A stretch of 38,068 nucleotides of DNA, taken from NCBI RefSeq assembly GCF_000518705.1, contig NZ_JAEC01000040.1:1-38068 (forward strand), given 5' to 3'. The position numbers and the translations under genes are program-made. The stretch comes from Shewanella colwelliana ATCC 39565. Its GTDB lineage: Bacteria; Pseudomonadota; Gammaproteobacteria; Enterobacterales; Shewanellaceae. Shown here one piece after another: positions 1-8,507 of this stretch. The notes beneath the pieces are model-generated. The model saw only the letters and a program-made list of their open reading frames with translations. It searched no databases and had not been told where the DNA came from. Position 1 is the first letter of the stretch. Each line of letters starts with the position of its first letter.

Positions 1-95
1 CCACCTGATCCCATCCCGAACTCAGAAGTGAAACGCAATCGCGCCGATGGTAGTGTGGGGTCTCCCCATGTGAGAGTAGGTCATTTCCAGGCGCC
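1..95 (+). rRNA. rrf: 5S ribosomal RNA, 3' part (5' end outside window)
   Basis: The window opens inside a bacterial 5S rRNA. The conserved core GAACTCAGAAGTGAAACG is at 18-35, followed by GCGCCGATGGTAGTGTGGGG at 41-60 and the 3' strand ending in CCAGGCGCC at 87-95. Roughly the first 25 nt are missing. The sequence resembles remembered Shewanella 5S genes, which is the main taxonomic clue in the window. It marks the end of an rRNA operon whose 16S and 23S lie upstream. Confidence 0.95.
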
Positions 96-103
96 TAATA
101 CAC

Positions 104-139
104 GAAAAAGCCCTAGCACAAAACGCTAGGGCTTTTTTC
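104..139 (+). terminator. Rho-independent terminator of the rRNA operon
   Basis: A perfect GC-rich stem, AAAAGCCCTAGC (106-117) with GCTAGGGCTTTT (125-136), closes a 7-nt loop and runs into a T tract. It begins about 10 nt after the 5S 3' end, the usual place for an rrn terminator. Confidence 0.9.
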
Positions 140-169
140 GTATGTGCGCTTCGCGAAACCACATACCCC

Positions 170-320
170 CGACGTCACCCCGCCGCTAAGCGGGCTCTCC
201 AGCTTCGTAACAAGTTACTTGCGCGACTAAGCTCCTGAATGCTTTGCATTAAGCGCAACCTCTTCGCCCCATGTGTTCGCTGTGCGAACTACAAGAGTAG
301 GTCATTTCCAGGCGCCTAAT
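170..320 (+). repeat. 5S-derived degenerate repeat, copy A
   Basis: The segment ends with AGAGTAGGTCATTTCCAGG then CGCCTAAT (294-320), identical to the 3' end of the 5S gene and its flank at 73-98. Upstream, CCCCATGTG (267-275) also matches 5S, but an 18-nt GC-rich segment (276-293, containing TTCGCTGTGCGAA) separates the two matching blocks. The rest of the unit (CGCCGCTAAGC, TTCGCCCC) is shared with copy B. A 5S-derived spacer relic is the simplest reading; it cannot be a working 5S because the 5' half is absent. Confidence 0.75.
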
Positions 321-329
321 TAAGTAGAG

Positions 330-355
330 AAGCCACCTTATTAAGGTGGCTTTTT
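330..355 (+). terminator. Rho-independent terminator after repeat copy A
   Basis: AGCCACCTT (331-339) pairs perfectly with AAGGTGGCT (343-351) around a 3-nt loop and is followed by TTTT. It follows repeat copy A just as the true 5S gene is followed by a terminator, so copy A looks like a decayed 5S-plus-terminator unit. Confidence 0.75.
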
Positions 356-508
356 AGCGTTTTGAGTTTTATAAGTTTTCAACGTTGCTTTCCAAAGCCA
401 ACTTCAATGTAGGTAGGTGGTTTTTCCACTTAAGCACTTACGTGTAATGTTTACTCCCGATGTCTGTGGATAAATGTTTCAGACAATGTCTACACTTCCG
501 CCATCCTT

Positions 509-662
509 GGCCGTCGCCCCGCCGCTGAACTGGCTCCCCAGCTAGCATCAAAGCTGCTAGGCGCTACGAATCTGCAATGTACTTCGTACATTAAGCGCAA
601 TCTCTTCGCCCCATGTGTTCGCTGCGCGAACTAGGAGAGTAGGTCATTCCCAGGCACCTAAT
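509..662 (+). repeat. 5S-derived degenerate repeat, copy B
   Basis: A second copy of the unit at 170-320. It shares the CGCCCCGCCGCT start, the TTAAGCGCAA-CTCTTCGCCCCATGTG core (ending at 617), the same 18-nt insertion point (618-635, containing TTCGCTGCGCGAA), and AGAGTAGGTCATT then CCCAGGCACCTAAT (636-661). The 5S-like tail has two changes relative to copy A, so it is slightly more diverged from 5S. No terminator stem as clear as that of copy A follows it. Confidence 0.7.
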
Positions 663-1477
663 TTCTCGTAAAGAGAGTCTATAAGACCCGCTTGTGAAAT
701 AATTACGCGAGCAATGGGGGCTATTGTGGATGTTATACAAGGCTGCTATCTGTGTGATGGGCAGTAGATAGTGTCTGCACTGACTTTACTTCCTACATTA
801 GCTCATAGGGATAAGGCTCTGTGGTGTTAAGGCTAAACTGGATGTTGGCCTGGTCGGAAATAGTTCCCAACCTTTTCGACACTGCACATCCCCTTGTTAG
901 TCAACACGAAGACCTTGTTCTAAGCTGATCATGCCTAGTTTCTAGTTATAGACTAGATGAGGTCAATTACTATGGTGATGGTTTCGTTCGTATTCGTTCA
1001 GCCCTATTCGCTTCATGTGTAGTGGCATAGTGAATTTGCCCACCTGATTGAGGGGGATTTAGTTTTGGTGATGAGTGTATTAACCCCTTTCAAGATAGAG
1101 GGACTAGGTGGGATCTTTACTTTATAGAACTCCAGTAGTGATTCTATAGTGAGACCAATATTAACTAGCGAGAGTGTGATAGAGGTGATGCTAGCAGGCC
1201 CACAATACTCGCTACTATATTGCAATATAAAACGTTGGATAGAATTGCTTGGTGCATTTTGAGTGTTCCATGATTTTGCGAGAAAAGAGTATATAGCGTG
1301 CGGGTTGGTAAGTTACTAAACAGAAAGCTAAGCGTGCTGCTCTCGCTTTTTTGCTTAAAATCCGTATCCACGCTGGGAATATTAACGGTCTTGCATGAAA
1401 AAGCCGCAGTTAAGCCATTTAGTCATAAAAAGTCCTTTACCTTTTAGAGTCATTTTTGCATAATGCCCCACGTCAAC
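663..1477. other. Intergenic stretch without a credible gene
   Basis: About 815 bp between repeat copy B and tRNA-Trp. The only open frames are two short overlapping minus-strand ones (1013-1225 and 1165-1371) with no recognisable domain and no convincing ribosome binding site. In related genomes a 5S gene is often followed directly by tRNA genes, so this may be decayed or inserted DNA between 5S and tRNA-Trp. I see no inverted repeats that would define an insertion. Confidence 0.5.
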
Positions 1478-1554
1478 AGGGGTGTAGTTCCAATTGGTAG
1501 AACAGCGGTCTCCAAAACCGATGGTTGCGGGTTCGAGTCCTGCCACCCCTGCCA
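1478..1554 (+). tRNA. trpT: tRNA-Trp (anticodon CCA)
   Basis: A full cloverleaf is visible. Acceptor strands AGGGGTG and CACCCCT pair and are followed by discriminator G and an encoded CCA. The D-arm is GTTC/GAAC around CAATTGGTA. The anticodon loop is CTCCAAA, with CCA at 1512-1514. The T-arm is GCGGG-TTCGAGT-CCTGC. The anticodon stem has a G-A mismatch at its outermost pair. tRNA-Trp commonly lies at the end of an rRNA operon in gammaproteobacteria, but here it is about 1.4 kb from the 5S. tRNA 3' ends are favoured integration sites, and accessory DNA begins just downstream. Confidence 0.97.
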
Positions 1555-1563
1555 AATTCTAGA

Positions 1564-1596
1564 AGGCCTAGCAGAAATGCTAGGCCTTTGTCTTTT
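1564..1596 (+). terminator. Rho-independent terminator of tRNA-Trp
   Basis: AGGCCTAGCA (1564-1573) and TGCTAGGCCT (1578-1587) form a perfect 10-bp stem with a GAAA tetraloop, followed by TTTGTCTTTT. It starts 9 nt after the tRNA 3' CCA. Confidence 0.93.
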
Positions 1597-1666
1597 CTAG
1601 ATTTTATCACTTTTTAGTAACCTCTACCGTGTCAATTCCTTAGTCCGTAAAACTTCAATTTCGTAA

Positions 1667-1703
1667 ATGGTGACCAAATGGTGACCAAACCGTGACCATG
1701 ACC
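1667..1703. repeat. Tandem 11-bp repeats (core GTGACCA)
   Basis: Two exact units of ATGGTGACCAA (1667-1677 and 1678-1688) are followed by a variant ACCGTGACCAT (1689-1699). The 11-bp period places the GTGACC core on the same DNA face. The repeats lie about 110 bp past tRNA-Trp, where an integrative element's left end would be. Arm-type sites for a recombinase or a regulator's operator are possible; neither can be proven here. Confidence 0.6.
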
Positions 1704-2010
1704 TTTTTTGCCATGGTCTCTACGAATAGACTCTCGTTTTTCAATAGAGTGTAAATTTTGGAGTTTTGCTATGAGATTAATTAGGTTAAAAGTACTATAA
1801 AGTGGATTGATATGGCTTGTTACTACTAATATCGATGCATTATCTTCATATCATTCTGAGTCATTATCAAATTATAACTAACTTTAAGGTAATTAAAGAC
1901 AAATTGCCGTATTTGTTACATGATACAAAGATGAACAATCTTTTTGTTTTATCAATTAATCATAAGGTTAATCAGGTTTGGTATTTTAACTATCGTTCTA
2001 GGATTGGTCT
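1704..2010. other. AT-rich intergenic leader before the BREX region
   Basis: About 300 bp of AT-rich DNA. A 66-codon open frame (1817-2017) is low-complexity, matches no family I know and has no good ribosome binding site, so I do not call it. No well-spaced sigma70 promoter could be picked with confidence, although the first gene of the island must be transcribed from here. Confidence 0.4.
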
Positions 2011-3280
2011 TTGGTGATAGAATTTTATAATGAAAACGCATGTTATTTAGCTCAGCAATACCTCTCAAAGTCATTTGAGGAGGTGCATCAAAGCTGGGCG
2101 GAATTTTTGCCATTAATCATTAGTAACCCCAATGCTAGAATTTTAGATCTCGGTGCAGGCTCTGGCCGCGATGCAAAGTACTTAGCAGACTTTGCTCAAG
2201 AAATTCATCTAGAAAAAAATAATATCCAAGTCCTAGCAGTCGAACCCGCTACAGAGCTACTAAAGCTTGGTCAGCAAACTACTGCTGGTACTAAAGTAAA
2301 ATGGCTTAGTGATTCTTTACCTGCACTTTCATCAGTTACAAAGTTAGAAGTTAGTTTTGATCTAATATTGCTTAGTGCGGTGTGGATGCACATTGCTCCT
2401 AGTGACCAGGCGCGCGCAATACGTCATCCTTAAGCCGGGTGGGAAAATTGTTATCTCACTTAGGCATGGGCAGACTGAGGAGGATTTTACTAAGCGCAGA
2501 ATGTACGTTGTTTGTGCTGATGAGTTAAAAAAGCTTGCATCTAATGTAGGTTTGTTTTGTAAGTTAGAAACCCCCAAAGAGACAGATAAGCTAGGTCGTA
2601 ATCACGTTTCTTGGCAAACTGTAGTATTACAGATGCCTGATGATGGATCTGGTGCATTTCCCTTTATCCGACATGTGGCAATCAACGATGGCAAATCTGC
2701 CACGCACAAGCTTGCATTGCTGCGTATTTTATTGAGAATTGCCGACGGCCATCCTGGTGCAGTAATAAGAAGAGAACCATCACCATTTGGTGACAGAGTC
2801 ATTTTACCTGTTGGTCTGGTCGCTTTGTATTGGTGCCATCAATATAAAGTTTTAATTGATCAACATAAGCTGTTTCAAACACCAAACAGTAAACCCAATA
2901 TGGGGTTTATGAAAGATGACGGTTGGCACAAATTAACTCACCGTACATCATCAGATTACCGTATTGGTAATTTATTTACAGGTGATGATGCTATTGCTCT
3001 GTACAAAACAATTTCAGCATCGGTACAAAATATAAAAACAATGCCATGTAACTACATCACCCTACCTAATAGCGTTCAAACAGTATTTGAAGTTGATAAT
3101 AAAAGGGTGAGTGCTAAGGACAGTATTTTCCTTGATTTACCAACGTTGAAGCAGTGGGGGGAGTTCTCATTACCAGAATCCACTTGGTTAGCATTTAATC
3201 GTTACGCATGCTGGATAGAGCCTGTTCTAATCAGTGAGTGGGTTAACTTTCTTCGTAATTTGGATCGTCCACATCAATAG
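2011..3280 (+). pseudogene. Broken SAM-dependent methyltransferase gene (frameshifted)
   Basis: One gene split over two frames. The first part (2011-2433, TTG or GTG start, AGGA upstream) holds a class I methyltransferase fold: motif I ILDLGAGSGRDAKYL, then VLAVEPA and FDLILLSAVWMH. After ARAIR the frame ends at 2433. The fold resumes in the next frame with VILKPGGKIVISLRHG, so a small deletion (2 mod 3) or 1-nt insertion near 2410-2425 broke it. The second part runs to 3280 and carries a long C-terminal region (HPGAVIRRE, GLVALYW, MPCNYITLP, CWIEPVLISEWV) of unknown function. From memory, relatives continue into an HNH nuclease domain after this point, and none is seen here, so the 3' end may be lost too. 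It lies 260 bp upstream of brxA. It is probably a non-functional restriction-modification relic; a sequencing error at the shift is the alternative. Confidence 0.7.
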
Positions 3281-3540
3281 AAAATGGTACTGGATCCAAA
3301 GATCTAGGGGCTTACCACCTTAAGAAAGAATGTGTGGTGATTTGTGATTGATATTCGCTTGCAGCCTGGTATCCCTAATTTCTTGGGCTGAGGCCAGTCC
3401 AAGTTTACTTTAGCATCTGGATATTGAATGTTAATCTAGTCCAATGTGTTAATATTCCAGAATAAGAGGTAGTTGGTTCATTAATGAATAAACAATGTAA
3501 TCAGCATCTCAAAGAAAGGTTAAGCAAATGAGGTCTACTA

Positions 3541-4302
3541 ATGACTAGCCAAGAACGATTAATAGAGCTTGGTTTTAAATTTGGTAAAAACGGTGCGCAT
3601 TCTGCACGCAGTATGATGATTGAAGAGTTATCATTGTTACTGTTTTCATGTCCAGAAAATGCCACTCGTGAAGATTACGAAAAAGACATCGTTGAGTTTA
3701 ATATTCTGCATAAGCCAACTGAGAAATCACGCAAGCTAACTTATCGTCACTTGGTTGATCTCTATGGCATCTCGTTAGATATTCCTCTGTTTAAGGTTTT
3801 GCGAAAGTGGTGGGAACTATCCGAGGATTCACACGCCATATTAGCATTGCAACTTGCAGTTGCTCGAGACCCCATATTAAGAGGTTCAGCTGACCTGATC
3901 TTAAACCTTGAGCCTGGTGAACATATCTCCCGTGAAACAGTCGAAGCCCATTTGGCCAAGGATGATCCCGAACGTTTTAGTCCTGCCTCACTAAAATCAT
4001 TTGCTCAGAATATTAATGGGACTTGGACTCAAGCGGGTTATTTGACAGGAAAAGCCAAAAAATACCGTGCAATACCAAAAGTTACCTATATCCATGTTGC
4101 CTATGCATTATTTCTCGCGCATTGTAATGGTCTATCTGGCCAGAGGATGTTTGATAGCTTTTGGTGCAGAGTGTTGAACCAAGATAAAGAAAGACTTTTT
4201 GAGCTGGCGCACAGTGCTTCTCTTAGAGGCCTGCTCAACTTCAAGCAAGCCAGTGAAGTGGTCGAAGTCACATTTCCAAATATTGAAATACCTAAGGTGT
4301 AG
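3541..4302 (+). CDS. brxA: BREX protein BrxA (DUF1819 family)
   Basis: A 253-residue soluble protein of the BrxA/DUF1819 type, inferred from its sequence style and its place directly before brxB and brxC. BrxA is a small DNA-binding-like BREX component; its precise task in defence is unsettled. Recognisable stretches are the N-terminal GAHSARSMMIEELSLLL, which resembles the conserved BrxA start, and the C-terminal VTYIHVAYALFLAHCNGLSG. At 253 residues it is longer than the roughly 200 usual for BREX type 1. GAGGT five bases before the ATG supports the start. It opens a tight brxA-brxB-brxC run (3-9 nt gaps) and is preceded by about 260 bp with no gene, so the BREX promoter probably lies there. 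No BrxR-type regulator is present upstream. Confidence 0.85.
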   Translation: MTSQERLIELGFKFGKNGAHSARSMMIEELSLLLFSCPENATREDYEKDIVEFNILHKPTEKSRKLTYRHLVDLYGISLDIPLFKVLRKWWELSEDSHAILALQLAVARDPILRGSADLILNLEPGEHISRETVEAHLAKDDPERFSPASLKSFAQNINGTWTQAGYLTGKAKKYRAIPKVTYIHVAYALFLAHCNGLSGQRMFDSFWCRVLNQDKERLFELAHSASLRGLLNFKQASEVVEVTFPNIEIPKV

Positions 4303-4305
4303 GTA

Positions 4306-4851
4306 ATGTCAGATAGATTATCAAAACTGTTAAACAGCTATGAAAGTCATATTAGCCTTCCATGGCCATCAACTGTGTCAGCGGATGAACGAACCATTTT
4401 TTTGGTTTATCACAAAGAAGATGAGCTAAAACTAAGAGCCCGAATAGGCGAGTTTGAACAGGCCACTACGCAGTATAACCACCCTTGGACGCTATTGGAC
4501 TTAACCAACAGCTTTGAAACATGGATGGCTGACCAAGATTACAAAGAAACCTATTTTGAAGACCCTGAATACCTTACAGGGCTTTATGGTGACTTTGCTG
4601 ATGAACTTGTTGAGAGTCTTAAAAAACAGTTTGTCGATGACCAAGATGAAAATAAAGTCATCGCAATGTTAGGCTGCGGTACATTATTTGGTTTTGCTTC
4701 AGTATCAGGGCTTGTTGAAGCCGTGGCTGAACATGTAAAGGGACGCTTGGTGATATTTTTTCCAGGCGAAGTACATAACAATAATTTTCAATTACTAGAT
4801 GCAAAGGACGGTTGGGGATATCACGCCACCGCAATTTCAGCTAATTCATAG
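4306..4851 (+). CDS. brxB: BREX protein BrxB (DUF1788 family)
   Basis: A 181-residue cytoplasmic protein of the BrxB/DUF1788 family, a core component of BREX types 1, 5 and 6 with no known catalytic activity. The C-terminal block RLVIFFPGEVHNNNFQLLDA followed by DGWGYHATAI is the family hallmark and is intact. The GCGTLFGF block near residues 123-130 also fits. It starts three nt after the brxA stop with an AGGT ribosome binding site and ends nine nt before brxC, so the three genes are almost certainly cotranscribed and translationally linked. Confidence 0.9.
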   Translation: MSDRLSKLLNSYESHISLPWPSTVSADERTIFLVYHKEDELKLRARIGEFEQATTQYNHPWTLLDLTNSFETWMADQDYKETYFEDPEYLTGLYGDFADELVESLKKQFVDDQDENKVIAMLGCGTLFGFASVSGLVEAVAEHVKGRLVIFFPGEVHNNNFQLLDAKDGWGYHATAISANS

Positions 4852-4860
4852 GGATCAAGG

Positions 4861-7800
4861 ATGTTAAACCGTGAAATTTTTATAAACGACCCAATCAATA
4901 GCCGTTTAGCTAACAATGGTGTTGCACAAGTCAAGGACGATCATTCAAAAGCCGCGCTTGAAACACTCGAATACGAGTTAAGAACCTTTGTGTGCGATGG
5001 GGCTTACGCTAAAGGCATGGACAGCATTCTAAGTCACTACTTAAGTGCGGTTAAAACCAATAGTGAACAACCTGGTGTGTGGATCAGTGGATTCTTTGGT
5101 TCTGGTAAGTCTCACTTAGCAAAAATGCTACGTACTTTATGGACTAACCAAACGCTAAATGATGGAAGTAATGCTCGTAGTGTTGTTGAACTACCTCCTC
5201 ACATTGCCGCACATTTTGATGAGCTATCATCACTAGCCATTAATCATGGTGGTTTACATGCCGCATCAGGCACACTCGGTGCCGGTGTACGTGACCAAGT
5301 GCGTATGGCATTTCTTGGCATTATCTTTAAATCTGTGGGTTTACCAGAGCAGTATCATCTCGCACGTTTTGTTATGTGGCTAAAAGCAGAAGGCGTATTA
5401 GCTCAAGTACAACAATACGTAAAAACTCACGCTAAAGCGAAAGACGGTGTCGATAGCTGGGACAAAGAGCTTAAAAACCTGCATGTATCTCCAATACTGC
5501 ATACCGCCATATTAGATGCGATCCCAGGTTTTGCATCAGACGCCAAAGAAGTGCGTGAGATGCTTCGTTCTCAATACATTATTGTAAAAGATGTCACCAA
5601 CGATGAAATGGTATCAGCTTTAGTCGATGCAATATCTGTTGATGGTGAACTACCGTTAACCCTTGTCGTGCTTGATGAAGTACAGCAGTACATCAGTGAT
5701 GATGCCCAGCGGGCATTTGATGTGCAAGAAGTGGTAGAAACTTGTAGTGGTGCAAGCGCATTAAAATCTAAATTACTGTTTATCGCCACAGGCCAAAGTG
5801 CTTTATCGGGTATGTCTAACTTGCAACGTTTATTAGGCCGTTTCCAGGTGCCGGTGCAACTTGAAGACACCGACGTGGATTCAGTGATCCGTAAAGTTAT
5901 TCTGCAAAAGAAAAGCTCGGCAGAAGCACAAGTGCAAGCGGTTATTGATAACAACCTAGGTGAAATATCACGTCATTTGCGTGCTAGTACCATAGAACAC
6001 AATAAAGACGATGAGAAATGGATGGTAAAAGACTATCCACTATTACCTGTCCGTCGTCGCTTTTGGGAGCGAATTCTTCCCGCACTAGATAAAACCGGTA
6101 CTGGCTCTCAACTACGTAATCAATTACGTGTGGTACATGAGGCTGTTAAAAATACCGCAGAAAAAGAGCTAGGTTATGTGGTCCCCGCAGATTTTATATA
6201 CGACCAAATTGCGACTAACTTACTTCAAACCGGTGTGATATCAAAAGATATCTACGAAACCATCAGCCGCAAAAAAGCGGGTAATGGAGATGAGCAATTA
6301 CAAGGTCGCTTGTTAGCACTTATTTTACTCATTAGTAAACTTCCGAATGATGTCGAATATGGCATTCATTCAACGGTAGACAGCCTAGCGGATTTATTAT
6401 TAGAAGATTTGCAGCAAGATAAACACAAACTGCGCCCAATCGTACCCAAAATGTTGCAAGTGCTTGAGAATGAGCATTTGATCATGTCGATGGAAACCAC
6501 AGTCGGGCAAGAGTACCGCTTACAAACGGTAGAAAGCCAGTTGTGGTACGATGAATTCCGCCGCCAGGAATCAGATTTAATCGGTAACCCACAAATGCTG
6601 GAGTCATACCGTTCTAAAGAACTGCAAAGTTATGTACGTCAGCAAATTGCTCAAGCACGCATTACCCAAGGCAGTGTTGCAGAGTCCCGAGTGATTACGC
6701 CTATCTTTGAGAGCGAACTGCCAAACGATGCAGACAAAAAAATCTGCGCTTGGGCACCTGAAGTAACAGAGAAACAGTTTAATGATTTATCTCGGGGTAG
6801 CGATCCTGATGAGGCAACCATTTTTATCCATGTGCCGACATCACACCGTAGTGAATTACAAGCGGCAATAGTCTCGCTTAAAGCGGCTGAGAACACGTTA
6901 GACATTCGTGGTGGTGCCACTACCGACGCAGGTAAAGAAGCTAAAGATGCCATGGAGACTCGTTTACGTGATGCCGAGCGAACTAAAAAGGCATTGCTGA
7001 AAGATATCTTCTCGCAAATTCAAGTTCGATTAGCCGGTGGTCAAGAGGTTGAAGGCGAAACCCTAAAAGATCAAATTCAAAATGCCGGTGAAATAGCCTG
7101 CCAGCGTTTGTACCATAAATTTAAAATGGCCGACGATAAAGGCTGGGCTAAAGTGTTTGAGCGTGCCAGTAAGCATGCTGATGCCAATGCACTCGAAGCT
7201 ATTGGCCATAATGATGATGCCGACAAACACCCAGTATGCGCCGAAATAAAACGTTTTATTGGTTCGATGAAGCCAGGTAAAGATATTGTCGATAATTTCC
7301 GTCAAGCGCCTTTTGGTTGGAGTAAAGACACCATCGATGGTGCATTGCTTGCAATGGTCGCCGCCAATATTTTACGCGCCGCCGACAGCCAAGAGAGAGC
7401 GGTAGACGCTAAAAAGTTAGACAGGTCTTCTATAACTCAAACAAAGTTCCGCCCTGAAAATGTTACTTTATCAAAAGTCGAGTTAATCAAGGTGCGCGGA
7501 GTGATTAGCACTTTACATGAGCAAACGTGTAATGCCGGTGAAGAAGTAACCAATTTGCCGCAAGCGATTATTAATGCCCGTAACCTTGCTCGCCGTGCTG
7601 GTGGTGAAGCTCCATTACCTATGGCGCCTAGCACTAAATTACTCACTGATTTAGAAATGTATTCTGGTAACGAACAGTTACAACAGGTGTTCGATAATAA
7701 AGATCAATTACTCAGCGACTTTGCAGATTGGCAGGCTTTAGTGGATAAAGTTAAAGTTCGTCAAGCGCGTTGGAGTGATTTCGAACTTGCACTGAAGTAT

Positions 7801-8334
7801 GCCAAAGATTTAAGTATTTTTACTGCCCTAGATAAAGAGCGCCAAGCCATTATCGCTAATCGTAGTTTATTAGATGATCCAAATCCGGTGGATGCTTTAC
7901 TCAAGCAAGCAGTTAATAGCTTGCGAGACACGTTAACCAGTAAGATAAACGAGTACCAGCAGGAGCATAAAGCTTGCATGCTCGAGCTAGAAGAAGATGA
8001 AAACTGGCAAAAACTTGATGAAACCAAACGTAATGAATTCTTAAAAAAACGTCATCTCGATAAGTTGCCAGAAGTTAATGTCAGTGACGCAGCTGGCGTG
8101 TTCGACTCGCTCGATGAGATTAATTTCGAGCAATGGAGTGATAAAACTGCCGCGTTACCGAGTGTTTTTGACCAAGTACTTAAAGATGCCATCAGTGAAC
8201 TGACACCAAAAGTCAGGTATTACAAACTCAATAAGCCGTTAATCGAAGACGAAACCCAGCTACAAAAGTGGCTGGACAAAGTCGAGCAAGAGCTACGTGC
8301 AGAGCTCGCCAAAGGGCCAGTGGTGCCATCTTAA
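4861..8334 (+). CDS. brxC: BREX P-loop ATPase BrxC
   Basis: A 1157-residue protein, close to the 1200 or so usual for BrxC/PglY. The P-loop GFFGSGKSH is at residues 77-85 and the Walker B stretch VVLDEVQQ at 269-276. Next comes an AAA-like region (LLFIATGQSAL, LLGRFQVPVQLEDTD), then a long helical, highly charged C-terminal half. BrxC is a large ATPase required for BREX methylation and phage blocking, probably acting with BrxB and PglZ on PglX; its mechanism is not settled. The ATG at 4861 sits right after GGGATCAAGG, 9 nt past brxB. All nucleotide-binding residues are present, so it should be active. The 173-bp gap after it separates it from pglX and contains a hairpin. Confidence 0.95.
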   Translation: MLNREIFINDPINSRLANNGVAQVKDDHSKAALETLEYELRTFVCDGAYAKGMDSILSHYLSAVKTNSEQPGVWISGFFGSGKSHLAKMLRTLWTNQTLNDGSNARSVVELPPHIAAHFDELSSLAINHGGLHAASGTLGAGVRDQVRMAFLGIIFKSVGLPEQYHLARFVMWLKAEGVLAQVQQYVKTHAKAKDGVDSWDKELKNLHVSPILHTAILDAIPGFASDAKEVREMLRSQYIIVKDVTNDEMVSALVDAISVDGELPLTLVVLDEVQQYISDDAQRAFDVQEVVETCSGASALKSKLLFIATGQSALSGMSNLQRLLGRFQVPVQLEDTDVDSVIRKVILQKKSSAEAQVQAVIDNNLGEISRHLRASTIEHNKDDEKWMVKDYPLLPVRRRFWERILPALDKTGTGSQLRNQLRVVHEAVKNTAEKELGYVVPADFIYDQIATNLLQTGVISKDIYETISRKKAGNGDEQLQGRLLALILLISKLPNDVEYGIHSTVDSLADLLLEDLQQDKHKLRPIVPKMLQVLENEHLIMSMETTVGQEYRLQTVESQLWYDEFRRQESDLIGNPQMLESYRSKELQSYVRQQIAQARITQGSVAESRVITPIFESELPNDADKKICAWAPEVTEKQFNDLSRGSDPDEATIFIHVPTSHRSELQAAIVSLKAAENTLDIRGGATTDAGKEAKDAMETRLRDAERTKKALLKDIFSQIQVRLAGGQEVEGETLKDQIQNAGEIACQRLYHKFKMADDKGWAKVFERASKHADANALEAIGHNDDADKHPVCAEIKRFIGSMKPGKDIVDNFRQAPFGWSKDTIDGALLAMVAANILRAADSQERAVDAKKLDRSSITQTKFRPENVTLSKVELIKVRGVISTLHEQTCNAGEEVTNLPQAIINARNLARRAGGEAPLPMAPSTKLLTDLEMYSGNEQLQQVFDNKDQLLSDFADWQALVDKVKVRQARWSDFELALKYAKDLSIFTALDKERQAIIANRSLLDDPNPVDALLKQAVNSLRDTLTSKINEYQQEHKACMLELEEDENWQKLDETKRNEFLKKRHLDKLPEVNVSDAAGVFDSLDEINFEQWSDKTAALPSVFDQVLKDAISELTPKVRYYKLNKPLIEDETQLQKWLDKVEQELRAELAKGPVVPS

Positions 8335-8370
8335 TGGTGCATTTACTTACTATATAGTATTTAGCCGATT

Positions 8371-8412
8371 ACCCTTGCTCTATGTTTTCATCATACAAGC
8401 AAGGGTTTATCA
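8371..8412 (+). terminator. Hairpin in the brxC-pglX gap (attenuator or partial terminator)
   Basis: ACCCTTGC (8371-8378) pairs with GCAAGGGT (8399-8406) around a 20-nt loop, followed by TTATC rather than a clean T run. It is the only notable structure in the 173-bp space between brxC and pglX. The following DNA to 8507 is AT-rich with a repeated ATGGCTAA and could hold an internal promoter. The hairpin may lower pglX transcription relative to brxABC. Confidence 0.45.
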
Positions 8413-8507
8413 CATATATGGCTAACGATTAATGGCTAATAACTAATTAATAGAGTCTAAACATTAGTGGCCAAGACAATCGTACCTAAAGAATTTAAGA
8501 GATAACT

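Noticed and set aside
1013..1371. Two short minus-strand open frames between the 5S repeats and tRNA-Trp
   Set aside because: No known domain, no good ribosome binding site and mutual overlap in different frames; typical of chance frames in non-coding DNA.
1817..2017. 66-codon plus-strand frame before the methyltransferase
   Set aside because: Low-complexity AT-rich translation, no ribosome site, overlaps the next gene's start; no family recognised.
3424..3455. Promoter TTGAAT...TAATAT upstream of brxA
   Set aside because: The 20-bp spacer is too long for a confident sigma70 call and no other support was seen.
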